A stretch of DNA of 55,718 bases, taken from the NCBI RefSeq assembly GCF_030160115.1, contig NZ_BSNS01000005.1, forward strand, positions 1 to 55,718, read 5' to 3'. Of this stretch, positions 26,126 to 33,481 are shown piece by piece; position 1 is the first letter of the stretch, and the number at the start of each line of letters is the position of its first letter. Made by a program: the position numbers and the translations under genes. The notes below the pieces were generated by a model, which worked only from the letters and a program-made list of their open reading frames with translations, was not told the origin of the DNA and searched no databases. The stretch is from Devosia nitrariae. GTDB lineage: Bacteria > Pseudomonadota > Alphaproteobacteria > Rhizobiales > Devosiaceae.

Positions 26126-27094
26126 TCAAACCTCGAGCGGGTGGTGGCACCAGACGCGGTGCGTCTGCGAGAACATGCGCTCTGGAACGCCTCGCGCGCA
26201 GGCGTCCGTCGCATGTTCGCATCGCCCCATGAAGGGACAGCCGGCGCCGAGCGACAGCAGCGACGGCATGGTGCCGCGGATCTGCCGGAGCTTTTCTCCC
26301 GGTACATTGCGTGAGGGCACCGACTCCAGGAGCTTGCTCGTATAGGGATGGCGCGGCGAACCGATGATCTCGGCCGTCGTGCCGGTTTCCATCATCGCGC
26401 CGGCATACATGACGAGGATTCGGTCAGCGAGCTCGGAGAGCGTGGCCAGGTCATGGGTGATCCAGATCATCCCGAGCCCTCGCTCGTCGATCTGCCGGCG
26501 CATCTGGTGGATGATCTGCGCCTGGATGGTGACGTCGAGCGCCGTGGTCGGCTCGTCGGCGATGATGAGATCGGGATTGAGCAGCAGCGCTGTGGCGATC
26601 ACCACGCGCTGCCGCATGCCGCCGGAGAGTTCATGTGGATAGGCGGTGAGCCGCTCTTCGGGCGAGGGGATGCCGACCGCGCGCAGGGCATCGAGGCAGC
26701 GCTGATGCATCTCGTCTTCGGAAACAGATTCATGCTCGCTGATCGCCTCATACATCTGGTCGCGAATGCGCATCAGCGGATTGAGTGTCATCAGCGGGTT
26801 CTGGAACACCATGGCGATGCGGCGCCCGCGACAGCGGCGCATGTCCTCGAAGCTGAGGCTGGTCAACTCCTCGCCGTCGAGCCTGATCGATCCCGAAACG
26901 GTCCGGCCCGGTTCCTCGACCTGCCCCATGATCGACATGCCCGTAACCGACTTGCCCGATCCGGATTCGCCCACGATGCCGAGAACCTCGCCCCGGCGCA
27001 GGTCAAAGGAGACGTCGCGCACGGACTTGAAGATGCCCATGCGGGTGAAGAACCAGGTGTTGAGGCCCTCGACCTCGAAGAACGCTTCGCTCAT
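26126..27094 (-). CDS. oligopeptide/dipeptide ABC transporter ATPase (DppD/OppD-like)
   Basis: A 322-residue ATPase: Walker A GESGSGKS, signature LSGGMRQRVVIATAL, Walker B LIIADEPTTALDVTIQ, and C-terminal oligo_HPY with GCPFMGRCEHATDAC. It forms the heterodimeric motor with the DppF-like neighbour. A GTG at 27103 is in frame, but ATG 27094 is better spaced from AGGTGG. Follows the permease by a few bases. Confidence 0.92.
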   Translation of the reverse strand: MSEAFFEVEGLNTWFFTRMGIFKSVRDVSFDLRRGEVLGIVGESGSGKSVTGMSIMGQVEEPGRTVSGSIRLDGEELTSLSFEDMRRCRGRRIAMVFQNPLMTLNPLMRIRDQMYEAISEHESVSEDEMHQRCLDALRAVGIPSPEERLTAYPHELSGGMRQRVVIATALLLNPDLIIADEPTTALDVTIQAQIIHQMRRQIDERGLGMIWITHDLATLSELADRILVMYAGAMMETGTTAEIIGSPRHPYTSKLLESVPSRNVPGEKLRQIRGTMPSLLSLGAGCPFMGRCEHATDACARGVPERMFSQTHRVWCHHPLEV

Positions 27095-27103
27095 GGCCGC
27101 CAC

Positions 27104-28297
27104 CTACCTCTCAAACCGAGGGTTGGTGACATCGCGCAGGCGATCGCCCAGAAGGTTCATGGCGACGATCATCACCAGCAGGACTATGCCGGGTCCGAAG
27201 CTGATCCAGTACTTCTGGGAGAAGATATATTCGTAGCCATTGGCGATCAGCATGCCGAGCGACGGCTGGGTAAGCGGCAGGCCGACCCCGAGGAAGGAGA
27301 GCGAAGACTCCAACGAAATGGCCGCGGCGATGTTGAGCGTGAACAGCACGATGATCTGCGGCATGCAATTGGGCAGGACGTGGCGCGCCATGATGCGCCA
27401 GGCCGGCAGGCGCAGGCCTCGTGCGGCTTCCACATATTCCTTGTTGAGTTCGCTCAGTGCCAGCGAGCGCGAGGTGCGGGCATAGTAGCACCACTGCACC
27501 AGCACCACGGCCAGGATCACCTTGCCGACCCCGCTGCCGAGGACCGCAAGGATCGCGAGGCCCACCAGGATCGCTGGAAAACTCAGCATGAAGTCGACGG
27601 CCCGCATGATCAGTGCATCGGTCGCCCCGCCGCGCCAGGCGGCAAAGAGCCCGAGGCCGGTGCCGATGACCATTGCTGAGCCGGCGGCCACCACCCCGAC
27701 GAAGACGCTGATGCGGATGCCGTAGAGAATGGCCGACAGCATGTCCCGCCCGAACCCGTCCGTGCCGAGGTGGAAGACAAGATCAGTCGGCTGGTCGTCG
27801 CTCCGGGCGATGACGGAAAAGTTGAATGTCTCGGGCAGCGGCGCGTCGGAAACGATGCGCACGCTATTGCCGGCAGGCGTGTTGACCGTCCACCAGTTCT
27901 GCACCGGATGCTTGCTCGCACCCTCAACGCTGGCGCCGGCGGGAAGCGTGCGGACCTGCAGGCTTGCCAGCGGGGTTTCGGCGTCGAGCCGCACCTCGAG
28001 GCAGGCGTCGCCGCAGGATTGAGCGGCAAGCCCATGTGCATCGCCCTGCGCCACGGCAACACCGTCCTCGACGGCAAAGCTCGCGCGGAACTCTTCGCCC
28101 GGCACGACCTGGTGCGATCCCATGGGCTTCAGCGCGTCAATGAGTTGCAAGCGCGACAGGTCGTAAGGGTCGGTCGGCGAGATGAGCGGCGCAAGGAGAG
28201 CGCAAATGAGGAAGGTGAGGGTCACGGCAAGGCTCGCAACCCCGATGCGGCTTTCGCCAAAGCGCCCGGCAAATTCAGTCAAGGCGGCTCGGTTCAT
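27104..28297 (-). CDS. dipeptide ABC transporter permease (DppC-like) with a large periplasmic insert
   Basis: A 397-residue permease, about 100 longer than DppC. The N-terminal OppC_N helix (VASLAVTLTFLICALLAPLI) ends in SPTDPYDLSRLQ. A non-membrane insert of about 110 residues follows (roughly 50-155) with two cysteines in SCGDACLEVRLD, before the usual LGTDGFGRDMLSAILYG. The EAA-loop motif YVEAARGLRLPAWRIMARHVLPN is intact. The insert has the look of a small beta domain facing the periplasm and may contact the binding protein. ATGA overlap with the DppB-like gene. Confidence 0.9.
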   Translation of the reverse strand: MNRAALTEFAGRFGESRIGVASLAVTLTFLICALLAPLISPTDPYDLSRLQLIDALKPMGSHQVVPGEEFRASFAVEDGVAVAQGDAHGLAAQSCGDACLEVRLDAETPLASLQVRTLPAGASVEGASKHPVQNWWTVNTPAGNSVRIVSDAPLPETFNFSVIARSDDQPTDLVFHLGTDGFGRDMLSAILYGIRISVFVGVVAAGSAMVIGTGLGLFAAWRGGATDALIMRAVDFMLSFPAILVGLAILAVLGSGVGKVILAVVLVQWCYYARTSRSLALSELNKEYVEAARGLRLPAWRIMARHVLPNCMPQIIVLFTLNIAAAISLESSLSFLGVGLPLTQPSLGMLIANGYEYIFSQKYWISFGPGIVLLVMIVAMNLLGDRLRDVTNPRFER

Positions 28298-29277
28298 GTG
28301 CTGCGCCGCCCCATCACGGACCGCATGCGCGGATCGATGGTCATGTGCAAGATGTCCACGAGGAAGTTGATGGCAACGAACAGCAGCGCCGTATAGGTCA
28401 GCTGCGCGACGATCATCGGCCTGTCGAGGACCTTGATCGAGTTGATCAGCAGTTTGCCCAGGCCTGGCCAGGAGAACACCGTCTCGGTGATCACACCATA
28501 GGCGAGCAGGTTCCCGAGCTCGATGCCGATGACGGTGATCAGCGGCACCAGCGCATTGCGCAGGATATGGACGAACACCACGCGCCAGGTGCGCACGCCC
28601 TTGGCGAAGGCGAACTTGACGAAGTCGAGACGGGCGATCTCGACCGTCGCCGCCCGGGTGACGCGGATCAGCAGCGACATCTTCAAGAGCGCCAGGCTGA
28701 AGGCGGGCAGCACCACATGCCGCCAGCCATCCAACGTCCACAGGCTCGTGGTGATGCCGAAATGGGTGGCGACGTCGCCGCGATCGCCGACGGGCAGGAT
28801 CGGCATGGCGATGCCGAAGGCGATGATGAGCAGCATACCTTGCCAGAAAGTCGGTATACTGACCCCGATTAGCGAAAAGCCCATGAACCCCTTGGCCAGC
28901 GGTGAGTCCGGCCGCAGGCCCGCATAGAGGCCTGCGGGAATGGAAAGGCCGATGGCGATGGCGAAGGCCACCAGCGCCAGCTCGACGCTGGCCGGCAGGC
29001 GCTGCAGCAGAATGCGCGTCACCGGTTCCTTATAGACGAACGATGTGCCCCAATCCCCCTGCGCTGCATTGCCAAGGAACACCAGGTACTGCTCCCAGAT
29101 CGGGCGATCGAGGCCGAGTGCCTTGATGGCGGCGAGGCGGTCGGCTTCCGTGGCCTCCGATGAAATCAACACGTCGACCGGATTGCCGATGAGCCAGATG
29201 CCGACGAACAGCACCATGGAGAGCACCAGCACGACGATGAGGCTTTGAGCCAGGCGTTGTGTGACGAAGGCGATCAT
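28294..29277 (-). CDS. dipeptide ABC transporter permease (DppB-like)
   Basis: A 327-residue permease with the standard DppB layout: first helix RLAQSLIVVLVLSMVLFVGI, GLDRPIWEQYLVFLGNAAQG, GDWGTSFVYKEPV, and the EAA-type loop FVKFAFAKGVRTWRVVFVHILRN. The start at 29277 overlaps the lyase stop (ATGA at 29274-29277), so lyase and transporter are translationally coupled. Confidence 0.92.
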   Translation of the reverse strand: MIAFVTQRLAQSLIVVLVLSMVLFVGIWLIGNPVDVLISSEATEADRLAAIKALGLDRPIWEQYLVFLGNAAQGDWGTSFVYKEPVTRILLQRLPASVELALVAFAIAIGLSIPAGLYAGLRPDSPLAKGFMGFSLIGVSIPTFWQGMLLIIAFGIAMPILPVGDRGDVATHFGITTSLWTLDGWRHVVLPAFSLALLKMSLLIRVTRAATVEIARLDFVKFAFAKGVRTWRVVFVHILRNALVPLITVIGIELGNLLAYGVITETVFSWPGLGKLLINSIKVLDRPMIVAQLTYTALLFVAINFLVDILHMTIDPRMRSVMGRRST

Positions 29278-30680
29278 GGGCGGGAAGACTTGAGATAGGC
29301 GTTTATCGACCGCTGTTGCGCCGACGGAAGCGGGCCGGTTCCGATATTCTCGACTAGGGCAGCAAAATGCAGCGCATATTCCTTGCAAAGGCCGCTGGCG
29401 CCGTCTTCCGCAAGCTTTTTGCGGATATCTGCGCTGAGATCCGGGCCGCCGGGCAGCCTGCCGATTTCATCGAGGAACGCCCCCTCGCCCGATGCGGCAG
29501 CGACCGCCGCCTCGTGCACCAGTTCGTGCGCTTTATGCTTGCCCATGGTCTCGCCGAGCCGCATCATGGCGTATTCACCGAGGATCGCGCCGTGTGAGAG
29601 CTCGAGGTTCTTGCGCATCCGTGGGGCATTGAGGCCGAGATCGCGCGTCAGCGCTTCGGTGCGCACCAGAACGTCGGATATGGCGGTGACCACCTCGACC
29701 AGCCCGTCCTCGAACAGCTGGTTGGTGCTGCCGTCGGATTCGAACGGGCGATGGGCGGACGCCATCAGCATGCCGGCGAGGCTGTAGAGTTTGTTGGCGT
29801 TGGCGATGATGCCGTAACAATGCACGGGGTTGATCTTCTGCGGCATGGTCGATGAGCCGATCGACCCATCCAGCCGCTTCTCATTGAGTTCGCCGAATTC
29901 TTCCGAAGAGGTCTGATAGACCTCCTCAGCGATCCGGTGGCAGACGGACGCCAGGAGGGCGAGCGCATTGACGTATTCGCAGATATGCGTGCGGATCGCC
30001 CGCGACGGGATGGGCATCCCAGCCATGCCGAGCCGGGCTGCGACACGCGACTGGAATTCGGGCCCGATGGCGCCGAGCGCGGAAAAGCACCCCACCGCAC
30101 CGCCCGCCATCACCGCGAACGTACGCTTTTGCGCTTCCGCCAGCCGCTCGCCGGCCTCAAGGAATTCCTCGATCCAGACGGCGACCTTGAAGCCGAAGGT
30201 GATCGGCACGGCATGGCGATAGTGCGTGCGTCCGGCCATGGTCGTTGCCGCATGGGTGCGCGCATGCCGGCCCAGATGCGAAAGGATGTCGCGAAGCAAT
30301 CCGTCGAGCGTGCCCTGCGCGCGCTTGGCCAGCAGCAGGAGGCCTGTCTGGACCACGTTCTGCGTGGTGATGCCCCAGTGGACATAGCCGCCATGGACCG
30401 GACCGCAAAGCCGAACCAGCTCGTTGATCAGCGGCATCAACGGATGCCGCGTCGTGCGGTAGTCGGCATCGAGCCGCGTGAGGTCAAGACGCTCGTAATG
30501 GCAGTTGTCGGCGATCACCTCGGCCGAAGCCTGCGGGATCATGCCCAGTTCCCCCTGCGCGAGCGCCACGGCCTTCTCGATGTCGAGGAAGGCCTGGTAG
30601 ATCGCCTCGGAAGCGAAGGCCTCGCGCAACCCGCGAAAGTCGAATTGCGACGAGAGCGCGTCGTTGAATTCAGTGCCCAT
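29274..30680 (-). CDS. fumarase/aspartase-superfamily lyase (adenylosuccinate/argininosuccinate lyase-like)
   Basis: A 468-residue lyase that should split a C-N (or C-O) bond by beta-elimination, releasing fumarate or a similar acid. Conserved region 1 is HWGITTQN (101-108), region 2 GRTHYRHAVPITFG (150-163) and region 3, the signature loop with catalytic Ser, GSSTMPQKINP (275-285). All are in order for the superfamily. It lies inside the dipeptide-type ABC operon between binding protein and permeases. That argues against housekeeping PurB or ArgH and for a catabolic lyase acting on an imported N-substituted amino acid. Substrate not determined. Confidence 0.88.
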   Translation of the reverse strand: MGTEFNDALSSQFDFRGLREAFASEAIYQAFLDIEKAVALAQGELGMIPQASAEVIADNCHYERLDLTRLDADYRTTRHPLMPLINELVRLCGPVHGGYVHWGITTQNVVQTGLLLLAKRAQGTLDGLLRDILSHLGRHARTHAATTMAGRTHYRHAVPITFGFKVAVWIEEFLEAGERLAEAQKRTFAVMAGGAVGCFSALGAIGPEFQSRVAARLGMAGMPIPSRAIRTHICEYVNALALLASVCHRIAEEVYQTSSEEFGELNEKRLDGSIGSSTMPQKINPVHCYGIIANANKLYSLAGMLMASAHRPFESDGSTNQLFEDGLVEVVTAISDVLVRTEALTRDLGLNAPRMRKNLELSHGAILGEYAMMRLGETMGKHKAHELVHEAAVAAASGEGAFLDEIGRLPGGPDLSADIRKKLAEDGASGLCKEYALHFAALVENIGTGPLPSAQQRSINAYLKSSRP

Positions 30681-30720
30681 GTCGGGAACTCGCCTAAAGC
30701 GGAGAAAGGTGGAACAGGTA

Positions 30721-30752
30721 GGGCGAGGCGGGAGGAGCCACCCGCCTCGCCC
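30721..30752 (-). other. intra-operon stem-loop after the peptide-binding protein gene
   Basis: A perfect 12-bp stem, GGGCGAGGCGGG (30721-30732) with CCCGCCTCGCCC (30741-30752), has an 8-nt loop and lies between the binding-protein stop (30761) and the lyase start (30680). No U run follows on the minus strand. It is probably an mRNA stabiliser or processing site favouring binding-protein expression. Confidence 0.7.
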
Positions 30753-30760
30753 CGGCGCAC

Positions 30761-32371
30761 TCAGTCGTCGGGGTGCGCCGAATAGAAGATGTTGATGAGG
30801 TTGGCGTTCGGCTCGTAGTGGACGCCATTGCGCACGGCCCACACACCGAACTCGTGGTAGAGCGGCACGTAGCCGTCGTCCTCATAGACCTGGGCGGAAG
30901 CCTGCTGGATCAGCGCCTCGCGGGCGGCATCGTCGAGCGTGCTTTGCGCCTGGCTCAGATACTCGTCCGTCACCGGATTGGAGTAGCGCCCGCGGTTAGC
31001 CCCGCCCCGGCCCTTTTCGGTATCGCGGGTGGCGGCAAGATTGAGCATCAGGCTCAGACCTTCGCCGGTGTCTGCCGCCGCGCCGGCAAGGTAGAGGCTG
31101 TATTCGTAGGCGCTGGCCTTCTCGAAATAGACGCTCTTGGGGAAAGTTTCGAGCGTCACGTCGAGGCCGATCTGCGACAGCATCGCCGCCACGGCCTGGG
31201 CCACCTGGCCGCCGTTGACATAGCGGTCGGAGGGTGCGGTCAGGGTCAGCCCGAAGCCGTCCGGATAGCCGGCCTCCGCCAGCAGTTCCCGTGCCAGATC
31301 AGGGTTATAGAGATAGGGATCGATATCGGGGTTGTGTCCGAAGACGCCACCGACGATCAGCTGGCTGGCCGGCTGCGCCATGCCGCCCATCACCGTTTCG
31401 GCAATCTCGTCGCGGTTGATCGCCAGGTTCAGAGCCCTGCGCACGCGCGGGTCGAGATAGGGGTTCTTGCCGTCGGTGCCTGTGACCTTGGGTGTGCTCT
31501 CCTGGCCTTGGTCCGGCAGGAGGAAGATCAGCAGCGTCGAAGGCGCCGAGGCGAGATGGAAGCGGCCATCGGTCTGGATCGAGTCCACACCATTGATCGG
31601 CACAGCATTGATCACATCCACCGATCCGCCGAGGAGCGCCGCGATACGGGCGCTGTTGTCGGGCAGCGACTTCACCGTCACCGTGTCATAGGCCGCCGCC
31701 TCGCCGTAATAGCCTTCATTCCTTTCGAGCACGATCTCGACGTCGGGCGTGAAGCTCTTCACCCGGAAATGGCCGATGCCCGCCGAGAGGCTGCCGTCGT
31801 TGAAGGCGTTGGTGTCGAGCCAGTTGTCGTTGCCGCAGTCGGCTTCGTCATAGGTGAGCGTGGTACCCGTCGGGTTCTCGACAATGCCGATATTGCTGAG
31901 GCTGCGCATCAGGTTCGGGTCGGGCGCCTTGGTGGTGATTTCGACCTTGCCGTCCCCCGCGTCGCTGATGCCGGCAATGGTCGACACGAAGCTGGAATAG
32001 AGGCCGGGGCTCTCGGGCACGTTGCGCACGCGGCAGAGCGAATAGATGACGTCGTCGGCGCCGAGCGCCTCGCCGCTCGCAAAGGTTGCGCCGGACTCAA
32101 GGGTCAGCACCCAGCTTGTCTCGCCGACGATCTCCCAGGAACTGGCAAGCCGCGGCTCCAGCTCGCCCGTCGCACCATTCGAATAGGCGAGCGCATCCGA
32201 AATGTTCTCGCGCAGATCGAAGTTGAAGCCGGCGCGGTGGAAGTGCGGATCGGCCGAAGTGGCAATGGCCGCAAGGCCGACCCTCAGCTCCTCGGCGCCC
32301 GCCTCTACGGCAATCAATGATGTGGCGACGATAAGGCTCGCCCCAATTGTCTTATGCAATAGATCTTTCAC
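30761..32371 (-). CDS. ABC transporter substrate-binding protein, family 5 (DppA-like)
   Basis: A 536-residue extracytoplasmic solute receptor. The signal peptide spans about residues 1-25 (IGASLIVATSLIAVEAGAEE). Core features are ADPHFHRAGFNFDLRENISD, SWEIVGETSWVLTLESGATF, the YLDPRVRRALNLAINRDEIAE helix and YNPDLARELLAEAGYPDGFG. The start is GTG 32371, seven bases from GGGAGGA. First gene of the operon, divergent from the LysR regulator. Family 5 receptors bind peptides but also opines, nickel chelates and other amino-acid adducts. Confidence 0.91.
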   Translation of the reverse strand: MKDLLHKTIGASLIVATSLIAVEAGAEELRVGLAAIATSADPHFHRAGFNFDLRENISDALAYSNGATGELEPRLASSWEIVGETSWVLTLESGATFASGEALGADDVIYSLCRVRNVPESPGLYSSFVSTIAGISDAGDGKVEITTKAPDPNLMRSLSNIGIVENPTGTTLTYDEADCGNDNWLDTNAFNDGSLSAGIGHFRVKSFTPDVEIVLERNEGYYGEAAAYDTVTVKSLPDNSARIAALLGGSVDVINAVPINGVDSIQTDGRFHLASAPSTLLIFLLPDQGQESTPKVTGTDGKNPYLDPRVRRALNLAINRDEIAETVMGGMAQPASQLIVGGVFGHNPDIDPYLYNPDLARELLAEAGYPDGFGLTLTAPSDRYVNGGQVAQAVAAMLSQIGLDVTLETFPKSVYFEKASAYEYSLYLAGAAADTGEGLSLMLNLAATRDTEKGRGGANRGRYSNPVTDEYLSQAQSTLDDAAREALIQQASAQVYEDDGYVPLYHEFGVWAVRNGVHYEPNANLINIFYSAHPDD

Positions 32372-32457
32372 GACTTCCTCCCTTGATCCCCTGCGGGTCG
32401 CTGCCGGAAACCTATGAGCGTGGCCCACGCCAAAAAAGGCAGTCTTTCTGCGCACGA

Positions 32458-32472
32458 TTGAGTTTTTCTCAA
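32458..32472. promoter_or_regulatory. LysR-type dyad between binding protein and LysR genes
   Basis: TTGAG-TTTTT-CTCAA is a perfect 5-bp-arm dyad containing a T-N11-A core, the hallmark of LysR recognition sites. It lies 46 bp before the lysR ATG (32519) and 86 bp before the binding-protein start. Confidence 0.6.
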
Positions 32473-32518
32473 CTATTGGCTAGCCTGCCGGCCGTGCGGG
32501 AAGCGGGGCCCAACGGAA

Positions 32519-33406
32519 ATGAGTGAAAGAGCGGGTCGCGTCCTGCCGCCGATGACGGCGCTGCCCGTATTCGAGGCGGTCGGGAGGCATTTGAGTGTCG
32601 TGCGAGCTGCGGACGAACTGCACCTGACGCCGGGCGCCATCAGCCGCCAAGTCCACAATCTCGAAACGTTTCTCGGCTTGAAGCTCTTCGAACGCGCCCA
32701 CCGCCGCATCATCTTCACTCCGGCCGGGGAGGCCTATTGGGCAAAGATCCACGCCGCGCTCGGCGAGGTCCGCGAAGCCACGCGCACCACCTCGGCCGAC
32801 GCCGATCGCGGACCGCTGATCATCGCGGCACCGCGCATGTTCCTGCAAAAATTTGTCATGCCGGCTTTGGGCGGGCTCTACGCGGCCCATCCCGACATGG
32901 CGATCAACTTCGTTGCCGACAGCGACAACACGAGCGCAGTGGACGGCGCCGTCGCCATCAGCCCGAAGCCGCGCTCGGGTTTTCTCATGGATGTACTAGC
33001 GGACGCCGACCTCTCTCCCGTCTGCAGTCCCGCGTATCTCAAGGAAGCGCCGTCCCTTGAGATGCCCGATGACCTTACGCGGCACACCTTGCTGCGTTCG
33101 GCCCAATATATAAGGAACTGGGAACGCTGGCTCGGCGAGCGGGCACCGCTGGTCTTCTCGAAGGCGCGCTGCATCGACTTTGAAAGTCCCGGCCTCGAGT
33201 TGATCGGGGCCGCCGAAGGCCTGGGCATCGCCATCGTCCGCCTGGCGCTGGTGCGCGAGGAACTCGCCTCAGGTCGCCTGGTCACGCTCTTTTCGGACCA
33301 GGCGGTGCACGAGGAATACGCCTTCGTCTTTTCCGAACTGAAGCTACGCTCACCCCGCTTCAGGCAGTTCAGGAGCTGGCTGCGGGCCGTCGCAAGCGAT
33401 GAGTGA
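32519..33406 (+). CDS. LysR-family transcriptional regulator (GcvA-like)
   Basis: A 295-residue LysR protein. The N-terminal winged HTH begins LPPMTALPVFEAVGRHLSVV and continues ADELHLTPGAISRQVHNLET; the C-terminal co-inducer domain includes GLELIGAAEGLGIAIVRLAL. The PLPALRAFEAAAR-like start groups it with GcvA/AmpR-type regulators. It is divergent from the dipeptide-type ABC/lyase operon, whose expression it probably controls through the dyad at 32458-32472. Confidence 0.92.
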   Translation: MSERAGRVLPPMTALPVFEAVGRHLSVVRAADELHLTPGAISRQVHNLETFLGLKLFERAHRRIIFTPAGEAYWAKIHAALGEVREATRTTSADADRGPLIIAAPRMFLQKFVMPALGGLYAAHPDMAINFVADSDNTSAVDGAVAISPKPRSGFLMDVLADADLSPVCSPAYLKEAPSLEMPDDLTRHTLLRSAQYIRNWERWLGERAPLVFSKARCIDFESPGLELIGAAEGLGIAIVRLALVREELASGRLVTLFSDQAVHEEYAFVFSELKLRSPRFRQFRSWLRAVASDE

Positions 33407-33424
33407 TCGCCAGCGAGGCCGACT

Positions 33425-33476
33425 GTACTATTCGACGCGTCGGCAAGCATATTCGACGCAAATCATGCGTCAAATA
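33425..33476. repeat. GCGTC/GACGC dyads between convergent LysR and TRAP genes
   Basis: Two copies of TATTCGACGC lie near 33429 and 33450. The second is followed after AAATCAT by GCGTCAAATA, forming a 10-bp inverted repeat with one mismatch. The gap is convergent, so a promoter role is unlikely; transcript-end structure or a protein site is possible. A related GCGTCA cluster lies in the TRAP promoter region at 37206-37267. Confidence 0.5.
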
Positions 33477-33481
33477 TGCAC

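Noticed and set aside
29274..30680. Housekeeping adenylosuccinate lyase (purB)
   Set aside because: It is coupled to a dipeptide-type ABC transporter rather than purine genes; annotated only at superfamily level.
30773..32320. A 515-codon plus-strand frame
   Set aside because: Antisense shadow of the family 5 binding protein; Arg- and Gly-rich with no recognisable domain.
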